From positions 1 to 34,552 of the forward strand of contig JAICJQ010000025.1 of assembly GCA_025928335.1 (NCBI GenBank): a DNA stretch of 34,552 nucleotides, given 5' to 3'. The translations under genes were made by a program, and so were the position numbers. Of the stretch, positions 7,041-13,793 are shown piece after piece. The DNA is from Gemmatimonadaceae bacterium (GTDB taxonomy: Bacteria > Gemmatimonadota > Gemmatimonadetes > Gemmatimonadales > Gemmatimonadaceae). Numbering within the stretch: the first letter of the stretch is position 1; each line of letters opens with the position of its first letter. The notes below the pieces were generated by a model that was not told the origin of the DNA, did not search any database, and worked only from the letters and a program-made list of their open reading frames with translations.

Positions 7041-8351
7041 CTAAGGGCGCTTGCGAGAGTGATCTCGCCAGGCGCGCGTGGGATCGTCGTCGGGGTCAGG
7101 CGTTTCCTGCGGCGGGCGATCCGGTTCGGGAACGTGGCGGAGATTCACGCGAATGCGTGTCCAAGTCGACGAGCGGCCGCGCATCGAGTCAACGAGAATG
7201 TCGTCGGCGGCAAGGTTCGAAGTGGCTTGCGGATATTTCGCCTTCCACCGCTCGAGCCCCGCGAGCGCGTCCGTCTTGCTCGGCGAATTCGCGACGGTGA
7301 TGAGCGGCATCTTCGGCGTTCGTGCGCGCTTCACGCCCTTCGCACCCTTGGCCTTCGATGGAGCGACGCGCGGTGCTTCGCCTTCCATCTTCTGGAAGTG
7401 CGGCGGCCACGGCGCGTCGCCCAAGCCGGCGGCTTCGTCCCGATCGGCGAGGGCGAGCAGCGCGTCGAGGGAGCCGGGAAAATCATCCATTGCCGCGTGC
7501 GGGTCGCCGATCTCGGAATAGCGCGCCGGCATCGTGAGAACTGTGAAGTCCTCCGGGCGGCAATCGGGAATCTCTTTCCACTCCAGCGGTGCCGACACGC
7601 GCGCATCGGGAAGCGGACGAATCGAGTACCCCGAGCAGGTGGTGCGGTCCTTGGCATTCTGGTTGTAGTCGAGGAAAACGCCGTGGCGCTCCTCCTTCCA
7701 CCACTTGGACGTCGCGATAGCCGGCGCTCGCCGTTCGACCTCGCGTGAGAACGCGAGCGCGGCGCGACGCACCTCGGTGAACGTCCATCGATGTTCAATC
7801 CGCACGTTCACGTGCATGCCGCGTGATCCGCTTGTCTTCGGCCAGCCGCGCAATCCGAGCTCGGATAGCAACTCCTGCGCGACGACCGCGACGCGCCGCA
7901 CATCGTCCCAGGAAACGCCAGGTCCGGGATCGAGATCGATGCGCAGCTCGTCCGGATGGTCGAGATCGCCGGCGCGCACGGCGTGTGGATGGAGCTCGAG
8001 ACAGCCGAGGTTCACGACCCACGCCAGACCCGCCGTGTCATCGACGACGACTTCCTCCGCCGTGCGGCCGGATGGAAAGGATAGCGTGACCGTCCGCACC
8101 CAGTCGGGGCGGTGCTCCGGCGCGCGCTTTTGATAGAACGCTTCGCCTTCCGCGCCGTCGACGAACCGTTTCAGCACGATCGGTCGGTCGCGAATCCCAC
8201 CGATGGCGCCGCCCGCGACCGACAGATAATAGCGAACGACGTCGAGCTTCGAGAGTTTGACGTCGCGCGAGAAGTACGGCTTGTCAGGATTGCTGATCCT
8301 GACCTCGCGGCCGTCGATCGTGAGCACTTCGGCGTTGTCTTTCTTGGGCAT
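7041..8351 (-). CDS. LigD-type DNA primase/polymerase (PolDom), stand-alone
   Basis: A 436-residue archaeo-eukaryotic primase-type polymerase of the LigD PolDom family, which fills gaps and adds nucleotides at broken ends during end joining. Features: N-terminal REVRISNPDKPYF, metal ligands in LRIDLDPGPG (D139, D141), nucleotide-binding SGSRGMHV (174-181, H180), the third acidic site in FLDYNQN (D228), and the late motif YSIRPLPDARVSAPLEW. Residues from about 310 are an extra C-terminal region with basic AKGAKGVKRARTPK, then a conserved-looking block (DALAGLERWKAKYP, MRGRSSTWTRIRVNLRHVP) and an acidic/basic tail. I have seen similar tails on other stand-alone PolDoms, but its role is unknown. 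It converges on the DNA ligase at 5778. A gap of 35 bp separates it from the upstream PAP2 gene on the same strand, so it may be read from the lipid-gene operon. Confidence 0.93.
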   Translation of the reverse strand: MPKKDNAEVLTIDGREVRISNPDKPYFSRDVKLSKLDVVRYYLSVAGGAIGGIRDRPIVLKRFVDGAEGEAFYQKRAPEHRPDWVRTVTLSFPSGRTAEEVVVDDTAGLAWVVNLGCLELHPHAVRAGDLDHPDELRIDLDPGPGVSWDDVRRVAVVAQELLSELGLRGWPKTSGSRGMHVNVRIEHRWTFTEVRRAALAFSREVERRAPAIATSKWWKEERHGVFLDYNQNAKDRTTCSGYSIRPLPDARVSAPLEWKEIPDCRPEDFTVLTMPARYSEIGDPHAAMDDFPGSLDALLALADRDEAAGLGDAPWPPHFQKMEGEAPRVAPSKAKGAKGVKRARTPKMPLITVANSPSKTDALAGLERWKAKYPQATSNLAADDILVDSMRGRSSTWTRIRVNLRHVPEPDRPPQETPDPDDDPTRAWRDHSRKRP

Positions 8352-8386
8352 CGGCGCGGTCGGCGCAGTGGGGGGGCTCTACAAAA

Positions 8387-9220
8387 CTAGAACGGCCACA
8401 CCTGAAGTGACGCGCCGCGTCCGTCGATCACCACACCGATGCGGCTCTGCGGCTTGAGAAAGAAGCGGTCGACCCGGCTGCGCAGATGTTCGTGGCTGTA
8501 CATGACCACTTTTTGTCCGGCATAAATGCCGAGGAACGCGCCCAACGCGATGTCGCTCGCCCAGTGCTCGTCCAGGTAAAGCCGCGCGGTAGGCGACGCC
8601 GTCGCGGCAAGGTAGAGGATCGGGCTCCAGACCTGTCGGCCGCGCGTGTTGCGAAAGCGCATCTCCTGCGACAGTGCCGTTGCCGCGGCGAAGCTCGCCA
8701 TCGCGTGCATCGAAGGGAAGGATCGATAGTCAAAGCTGCTGAAGCCCTTGAACCACTCGAAATCGTACGGATCGGCGTCGCCCGTCTCGCCGGAGTCCGT
8801 GGCGACATACGGCCTCGCTCGGCCGCCGATCCCGCGAATCACCTGAATGAAGGCAGCGCCCGATGCAACCGACTCGGTCGTGTGAAGCGCAACGTCGGCT
8901 GTGCCGGGACTGTGCGACAAGCGGCCAATAGCCCACACGCCGCTCCCCGTGAGCATCAACAACGTCTCGGTCACCAAGCTCGTTCGCTTCGCGATCGTTT
9001 GAAAGCGCTTGTGCCGATGGAGCGACGAATCGGCGAAGAAGCGCGCGATGCGCACGTCGAACAGCGACAGCGCCGCCGAGCCGGCGGTCGCGCCCCCGAG
9101 AATCGCCGCATCCCGACCGGTGAAGACACGGGCATCCTGGGCGCCCGATCTTTGCACGACGCCGGCGCTGACCGCGACGAGAAAAGTCAGCGCGCGACCG
9201 CGGCGGGGTGAAAGCATCAT
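8387..9220 (-). CDS. PAP2-family membrane phosphatase, larger tandem copy
   Basis: A type-2 phosphatidic acid phosphatase-like protein that hydrolyses lipid phosphates or polyprenyl diphosphates at the membrane. Motifs: RGIGGRARPYV for the first signature (usual KX6RP), SFPSMHAMASFA for the second (PSGH replaced by PSMH) and ARLYLDEHWASDIALGAFLG for the third, with the catalytic His and Asp. A leader-like stretch GRALTFLVAVSAGVV and a cleavage-like SGAQDA suggest export of the N-terminus. The start chosen is ATG 9220, two bases after the upstream gene's stop; the frame is open further upstream but that part overlaps the neighbour. The first and second motifs are less canonical than in the adjacent copy. 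Confidence 0.85.
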   Translation of the reverse strand: MMLSPRRGRALTFLVAVSAGVVQRSGAQDARVFTGRDAAILGGATAGSAALSLFDVRIARFFADSSLHRHKRFQTIAKRTSLVTETLLMLTGSGVWAIGRLSHSPGTADVALHTTESVASGAAFIQVIRGIGGRARPYVATDSGETGDADPYDFEWFKGFSSFDYRSFPSMHAMASFAAATALSQEMRFRNTRGRQVWSPILYLAATASPTARLYLDEHWASDIALGAFLGIYAGQKVVMYSHEHLRSRVDRFFLKPQSRIGVVIDGRGASLQVWPF

Positions 9221-9222
9221 CG

Positions 9223-9777
9223 TCAACGTTGCGTCGATTCGGCTTGGCGATACACGATCGTCGAAATAAAAGCGATGAGTGCTCCCCCGATCCATCCGGC
9301 GACGACGTCCGTCGTCCAGTGAACATCGAGATACAAGCGGCTCACGCCGATGACGAGTGGCGGAACGATCGCCAGCACGAGCGCGACCGGCGTCGAGAGC
9401 ATCTTCTCACGCCACAGGATATAGGCAACGGTGCAGCAGACGGCAGTCGCAGTGGTGCTGTGCGCGGACGGAAATGAGCTGGTGGCTTCGCGAAGTCCGG
9501 CGGCACTCGGCGGCCGATCGCGCGTGATGACGCGTCGCACACCGATGTATGTCAGCATGGCAAGGAGCGGTGAGACGGCAACGGTAAACGCCGCGCGGCG
9601 CCGGCCGCGCGTCCACAGCCAAATCGCAAGGACGATGCCCGCCCACTGCATCGGCGAAACGCCGCCAACAGTGCTCACGACGTCGAAGAACCGATGCGTG
9701 GCCGCGTGTTGGCGCACCATGATCCATTCGCGCACCGCATGGTCGAGCGACGTCGCCCCGAACCGAACCCGCTCCAT
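9223..9777 (-). CDS. PAP2-family membrane phosphatase, smaller tandem copy
   Basis: A 184-residue PAP2 phosphatase with textbook motifs: RRVITRDRPP (first), SSFPSAHSTTA (second, catalytic His) and SRLYLDVHWTTDVVAG (third, nucleophilic His plus Asp). Several hydrophobic helices (WAGIVLAIWLW, AFTVAVSPLLAMLTYIGV, ALVLAIVPPLVIGV and the C-terminal WIGGALIAFIS) place it in the cytoplasmic membrane. Likely substrates are undecaprenyl pyrophosphate or phosphatidic acid. The ATG is one base after the acyl-CoA dehydrogenase stop and the next gene begins two bases after its own stop, so the three are translationally linked. It is shorter than its neighbour and lacks that protein's leader. Confidence 0.9.
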   Translation of the reverse strand: MERVRFGATSLDHAVREWIMVRQHAATHRFFDVVSTVGGVSPMQWAGIVLAIWLWTRGRRRAAFTVAVSPLLAMLTYIGVRRVITRDRPPSAAGLREATSSFPSAHSTTATAVCCTVAYILWREKMLSTPVALVLAIVPPLVIGVSRLYLDVHWTTDVVAGWIGGALIAFISTIVYRQAESTQR

Positions 9778-9778
9778 C

Positions 9779-10933
9779 TCAGAATGAACGCGGAAGCCCG
9801 AGCACGTGTTCGGCCACGTACGAGAGGATCAGGTTCGTCGAGATCGGCGCCACTTGGTAGAGCCGCGTCTCGCGGAACTTTCGCTCGACGTCGTACTCCG
9901 CGGCGAAGCCGAATCCTCCGTGCGTCTGTAGGCAAACATTCGCCGCCTCCCACGACGCCTTCGCCGCCAGGTATTTCGCCATGTTCGCTTCCGCTCCGCA
10001 TGGTTCGTGCGCGTCGAACAGCTCGCACGCTCGCCAGCGCATGAGATCGGCCGCCTCGGTCTCGATCTGGCATTCGGCGATCGGAAACTGCACGCCCTGA
10101 TTGCGCCCGATCGGCCGGTCGAAGACGACGCGCTCCTTCGCATACGCGGTTGCCTTCTCGATGAACCACCGCGCGTCGCCCATGCACTCGGCGGCAATGA
10201 GTGTGCGTTCGGCGTTCAGTCCGTCGAGGATATACCGAAAGCCCTTCCCTTCTTCGCCGATGAGATTCTCAGCCGGGATCTCGAGATCAGTGAAGAAGGC
10301 CTCGCTCGTCTCGTGATTCACCATGTTGCGAATCGGCCGCAGCTCGAGGCCGTGACCGAGCGCCGCCTTGATGTCGACGAGAAAAAGCGACATGCCCTCG
10401 GACTTTCGTGGCGATTCGGCGAGCGGGGTCGTGCGCGCCAGAAGAATCAGCATGTCCGAATGACGGGCGCGCGACAGCCACACCTTTTGCCCATTCACCG
10501 CGTAATGATCGCCGCGCTTCACGGCGAACGTTGCGGTCTTCGTGGTGTCGGTGCCCGTTGTCGGCTCGGTCACGGCCATCGACTGTAGACGGAGCTCACC
10601 GCTGGCGATCCGCGGCAGATATTTGCGCTTCTGCTCCTCGGACCCGTGACGCAGCAACGTCCCCATGTTGTACAGCTGCCCGTGACACGTGCCCGAGTTG
10701 CCGCCGCTCCGGTTGATCTCTTCGAGAATGACCGACGCCTCGGCAAGGCCGAGTCCCGCGCCGCCGTACTCCTGCGGAATCAGGGCGGCAAGCCAACCCG
10801 CCGACGTGAGCGCCGACAAGAATTCCTCGGGATAGCGTTGCTCCGTGTCGAGGCGTTGCCAATACGTGCCGGGGAATTCAAGGCAAAGGGCACGTACTGA
10901 TTCTCTGATCTCGTGATATGCGTCACGCGCCAA
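9779..10933 (-). CDS. Acyl-CoA dehydrogenase family protein
   Basis: A 384-residue FAD flavoprotein that introduces a C2-C3 double bond in an acyl-CoA, passing electrons to ETF. It shows the N-terminal helical domain (LIPQEYGGAGLGLAEA, 51-66), the middle beta domain with MAVTEPTTGTDTTKT (119-133) and NGQKVWLSRARHSD (147-160), and the C-terminal helical domain with RVVFDRPIGRNQGVQFPIAE and LQTHGGFGFAAEYDVER. The usual YEGT segment with a C-terminal catalytic Glu is replaced by LYQVAPISTN. E242 in LNAERTLIA sits where some family members (long-chain/isovaleryl type) carry the base; that assignment is inference. It is first in a packed minus-strand row with two PAP2 genes. The substrate cannot be told from sequence. 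Confidence 0.92.
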   Translation of the reverse strand: MARDAYHEIRESVRALCLEFPGTYWQRLDTEQRYPEEFLSALTSAGWLAALIPQEYGGAGLGLAEASVILEEINRSGGNSGTCHGQLYNMGTLLRHGSEEQKRKYLPRIASGELRLQSMAVTEPTTGTDTTKTATFAVKRGDHYAVNGQKVWLSRARHSDMLILLARTTPLAESPRKSEGMSLFLVDIKAALGHGLELRPIRNMVNHETSEAFFTDLEIPAENLIGEEGKGFRYILDGLNAERTLIAAECMGDARWFIEKATAYAKERVVFDRPIGRNQGVQFPIAECQIETEAADLMRWRACELFDAHEPCGAEANMAKYLAAKASWEAANVCLQTHGGFGFAAEYDVERKFRETRLYQVAPISTNLILSYVAEHVLGLPRSF

Positions 10934-11063
10934 GCGGTAAACCTCGCCGTTTCATAGGTCCGCTCGAATATGGCGCACTAAGACGAGTTAACGGGAGGTC
11001 GGCAGGCTCGTCGAACTCGCAGATGCAGCAGGATCACTTCGCCGAATGAATCGGGAGGAACCA
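10934..11063. promoter_or_regulatory. Divergent intergenic region
   Basis: 130 bp between the acyl-CoA dehydrogenase operon (minus) and the small exported protein (plus); both promoters must lie here or nearby. No convincing -35/-10 pair is visible by eye. The relatively AT-rich part at 10945-10990 is the most likely site. Confidence 0.4.
11053..11059 (+). promoter_or_regulatory. Ribosome binding site deciding the start of the small exported protein
   Basis: GGGAGGA lies four bases before ATG 11064. This favours that start over the in-frame ATG at 11046, which the site would overlap. Confidence 0.8.
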
Positions 11064-11291
11064 ATGAAAGCTCTCTTGTTTGCCGCCGCCATTAGTGGAT
11101 CGCTCGCCTTTACGCCCGCGACGCTGGAGCCGCACCCGCACCTTCGCAGTGCGCTGGTCGAGTTAGGGGCCGCGCGGAAGGAGCTGCAGACCGCGGCGCA
11201 TGACTTTGGAGGTCATCGCGTCGACGCTATTCGCGCGATCGACGCCGCGATGAAGCAGCTGCGCCTGGCGCAGCAGTTCGACAAGAACTAG
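11064..11291 (+). CDS. Small exported protein with HDFGGHR motif
   Basis: A 75-residue protein from ATG 11064. The N-terminus is a short signal peptide (MKALLFAAAISGSLAF). The rest is one amphipathic helical unit with HLRSALVELGAARKELQTAA, then HDFGGHRVDAIRAIDAA, then MKQLRLAQQFD. I know similar small proteins with the HDFGGHR signature from other bacteria, but no function is established to my knowledge. Short helix-turn-helix hairpins of this kind can be periplasmic ligand or metal binders; His residues in HPH, HDF and GHR would fit, but that is a guess. The next gene starts three bases after its stop, so it leads a likely operon with the hydratase and the ABM-fold protein. Confidence 0.75.
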   Translation: MKALLFAAAISGSLAFTPATLEPHPHLRSALVELGAARKELQTAAHDFGGHRVDAIRAIDAAMKQLRLAQQFDKN

Positions 11292-11294
11292 CCC

Positions 11295-12182
11295 TTGCCG
11301 TGGCCTGAGGTCGACGCGAGAATCCCGTTCGTGCTCGCGGACGACCTCAGGGGATGGGTTGGCAAAACACAGCGCGCCTCGGACTGGGTCACGCCCAGCC
11401 GGGTAGCCGCGTGGCATGCGACGCTGGATCATGCCGCCGCTCCGCCGAGCGAGGGCGACCCTGCCCCGCTCGGCTTGCATTGGACGCTCGCGCCCGCGAT
11501 CGCTCGGGAGTCGGAGCTTGGACCAGACGGCCATGCGCGGCGCGGCGTGTTTCTTCCGCCGGTTGCGCTGCCGCGACGACTCTGGGCCGGCAGCCGAGTC
11601 ACGTTCCACCGTCCGCTTCTCGTCGGCGAGCGCGTCGAGCGCGTCTCGGAGATCGCGATGATCTCGGAAAAGGCCGGGAAAGACTCTCGGCTCCTTTTCG
11701 TCACGGTGCGTCACGAGTTGCACGGCGCGGGCGGTCTCGCCATCGAAGAGGAGCAGGATCTCGTCTATCGTGGCGCGTCGAGGGCGGGTTCGTCACGCGA
11801 GACGACTGAGAGCAGCGACACCGCGGCTTGGCAACGCACCATTCGCCCAACCGAGACGTTGCTCTTTCGATATTCGGCGCTGACGTTCAACACCCACCGA
11901 ATTCACTACGACCGGCCCTACGCGACCGGGGTCGAAGGATATCCCGGACTCGTCGTCCATGGTCCGCTCATCGCGACGCTCCTCCTCGACCTGATGCAGA
12001 CTCACGTCGGCCGCGAGCGCATCCACCGCTTCCAGTTCCGGGCGAAACGGCCGACGTTCGATACATCGGATTTTGCGGTATACGGAGTGCCGCTCGGCGA
12101 CGGACACTGCGCATTATGGTCGACCGATAATCAGGGCGTCCGCGCCGTGGACGCCGAGGGATGGTTTCGGAGCTCTGAATGA
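11295..12182 (+). CDS. MaoC-like mesaconyl-C4-CoA/3-methylfumaryl-CoA hydratase family protein
   Basis: A 295-residue double hot-dog enzyme. The N-terminal half resembles FAS1-type dehydratase domains (GVFLPPVALPRRLWAGSR, FHRPLLVGERVERVSEI). The C-terminal half has the hydratase segment ALTFNTHRIHYDRPYA (195-210) followed by GYPGLVVHGPL (215-225), typical of the mesaconyl-C4-CoA hydratase group known from the Chloroflexus 3-hydroxypropionate bicycle and of itaconate/methylfumarate degraders. It would add water across an enoyl-CoA double bond. The start is TTG 11295, three bases after the upstream stop; no good ATG alternative lies near. The end overlaps the next ATG by four bases (ATGA). No other gene of a CO2-fixation cycle is near, so another acyl-CoA substrate is possible; an acyl-CoA dehydrogenase lies divergently upstream. 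Confidence 0.85.
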   Translation: MPWPEVDARIPFVLADDLRGWVGKTQRASDWVTPSRVAAWHATLDHAAAPPSEGDPAPLGLHWTLAPAIARESELGPDGHARRGVFLPPVALPRRLWAGSRVTFHRPLLVGERVERVSEIAMISEKAGKDSRLLFVTVRHELHGAGGLAIEEEQDLVYRGASRAGSSRETTESSDTAAWQRTIRPTETLLFRYSALTFNTHRIHYDRPYATGVEGYPGLVVHGPLIATLLLDLMQTHVGRERIHRFQFRAKRPTFDTSDFAVYGVPLGDGHCALWSTDNQGVRAVDAEGWFRSSE

Positions 12183-12496
12183 TCTCACGCATCTGGCACG
12201 GCTGGACGACACCAGCAAACGCCGACGTCTACGAGAACCTCCTTCGCACGGAAATCTTCGAGGGCATCGAGATTCGGAAGATTGACGGTTTCCTTGGCAT
12301 CGACCTGCTGCGCCACGACCACGCGCAGGAAGTGGAATTCGTCACCATCATGTGGTTCACGTCGTTGGACGCGGTGCGCACCTTCAGCGGCGCGGATTAC
12401 GAACTGGCGGTCGTCCCGCCCGCCGCGCGGGCCGTCTTGAGTCGTTTCGACGCACGGTCGGCCCACTACGACGTGTTGGAGCGCCGAACGACGTAG
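12179..12496 (+). CDS. Antibiotic biosynthesis monooxygenase (ABM) fold protein
   Basis: A 105-residue dimeric alpha-beta barrel-type protein. It shows the ABM pattern: MISRIWHGWTTPANADVYENLL at the start, IDGFLGIDLLRHD in the middle and EFVTIMWFTSLDAVRTFSG with the conserved aromatic strand, then a C-terminal strand SAHYDVLER. Members act as small cofactor-free oxygenases, haem-degrading enzymes or simply stress proteins; sequence alone does not decide. Its ATG overlaps the stop of the hydratase, so the two are translationally coupled. It is probably last in the operon, since a 67-bp gap and a gene with its own signal peptide follow. Confidence 0.82.
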   Translation: MISRIWHGWTTPANADVYENLLRTEIFEGIEIRKIDGFLGIDLLRHDHAQEVEFVTIMWFTSLDAVRTFSGADYELAVVPPAARAVLSRFDARSAHYDVLERRTT

Positions 12497-12563
12497 CAGG
12501 GAGGAAACCCTTTGGAGGACAGCACGTATCTAACGGGAAACCCTCCACGGCCGTCGCCTCGCC

Positions 12564-13784
12564 ATGCGTAAGCTCCTCCTCGTTGCCTGTGTAGTCGCGA
12601 CGCCGCTCGCCGCCCAGCTTCCGGAGTCCCCGGGCTGCGCGCCCGCGGCGACCGCGTCAACCGCGCAGCCGGCGACGATCCCAATCGACGTGTACAGCAA
12701 TCACGTCTACGTGAAAGTGTGCTCCGGCGACCAGCCGCTCGATTTCATCCTCGACACCGGCGCGGGCGCGAGCTTCCTCGACCTGCACACCGCTGAACGC
12801 TTGGGCATCAAGCTGGGCTCGAGCTTCGTCGGTCGCGGGGCCGGCGCGGGGACGATCGCCGGCGCGCAGCTGAACGGGGCAAGCGTGAGACTCGCCGGGT
12901 CGTCGCTCCTCCAGCCAGTCCCATCGGCGCTCGACCTGTCTCGATTGCCGCCGCGCGAGGGTCATCGCATGGACGGCATCCTCGGCTACGACTTCATCAA
13001 TCGGTTTGTCGTGGCGATCGATTATGCGAAGCAGGAACTGCGTCTCTACAGCGCGCGCGAGTTCAAGTACGATGGTCCGGGCAGCTCGATTCCCGTCACA
13101 TTCAGTGGCAACCATCCTCACGTCGACGCCGAGGTACATCTCACCGATGGCACGACGCTCAACGGCAGGATGGTCATCGACGTGGGCGCCGCTGGAACAC
13201 TATCGCTCACCAAGACGTTCGCCGATGAGAATCACCTGCGCGAGCGCGTCGGGCCAACGATTCATCGACGGGCCGGGGGCGGCGTCGGCGGCGCGGTCAT
13301 GGCCGACATCGGGCGCATCGCATCGCTCAAGGTCGGCTCAGTCGAAATCGCACGGCCGGTGACATCGCTCGCCGGTGATTCGGCCGGCGTCATGAGTGGA
13401 AACCCCGAATGGGTCGGCAACATTGGCGGCGACATCTTGCGGCGCTTCACTGTCTATCTCGACTACCCGCACAAACGCATGATCCTCGAGCCGCGCGCCG
13501 GCGCCGACGAATCCTTCGAGGCGGACATGTCGGGGTTGGGGTTGATCATGAACGACAGCCTCACCACCGCCGCCGTCGACTATCTCGCGCCGGGAATGGC
13601 GGCGACGGAAGCGGGACTCGCCGTTGGCGACACCCTCGTCACGATCGATGGTCAACCGGCGAACGCGGCGGCGATCCGTGAACTGCGCAAACGATTCCGC
13701 CGCGACGGTGAGCGAATCGTGCTCACGGTGCGTCGCGGCGGAGAAGAGCGAACGGTTACGCTGGTGATGCGCCGAGTCGTCTGA
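12564..13784 (+). CDS. Secreted retropepsin-like aspartic protease with PDZ domain
   Basis: A 406-residue protein. Residues 1-17 are a signal peptide (MRKLLLVACVVATPLAA). The first pepsin-like half carries FILDTGAGASFLD (61-73, catalytic D64), then MDGILGYDFINRF. The second half has VIDVGAAGTLSL (205-216), with D206 where a second DTG would be, then NIGGDILRRFTVYLDY. The C-terminal about 80 residues are a PDZ domain (YLAPGMAATEAGLAVGDTLV, then IDGQPANAAAI). Family members cleave peptides outside the cytoplasm; the PDZ domain probably recognises C-termini. DVG instead of DTG in the second half is common in clan members that act as internal repeats. The gene stands alone and converges on the ADOP permease nine bases beyond its stop. 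Confidence 0.9.
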   Translation: MRKLLLVACVVATPLAAQLPESPGCAPAATASTAQPATIPIDVYSNHVYVKVCSGDQPLDFILDTGAGASFLDLHTAERLGIKLGSSFVGRGAGAGTIAGAQLNGASVRLAGSSLLQPVPSALDLSRLPPREGHRMDGILGYDFINRFVVAIDYAKQELRLYSAREFKYDGPGSSIPVTFSGNHPHVDAEVHLTDGTTLNGRMVIDVGAAGTLSLTKTFADENHLRERVGPTIHRRAGGGVGGAVMADIGRIASLKVGSVEIARPVTSLAGDSAGVMSGNPEWVGNIGGDILRRFTVYLDYPHKRMILEPRAGADESFEADMSGLGLIMNDSLTTAAVDYLAPGMAATEAGLAVGDTLVTIDGQPANAAAIRELRKRFRRDGERIVLTVRRGGEERTVTLVMRRVV

Positions 13785-13793
13785 GCGCAATCT

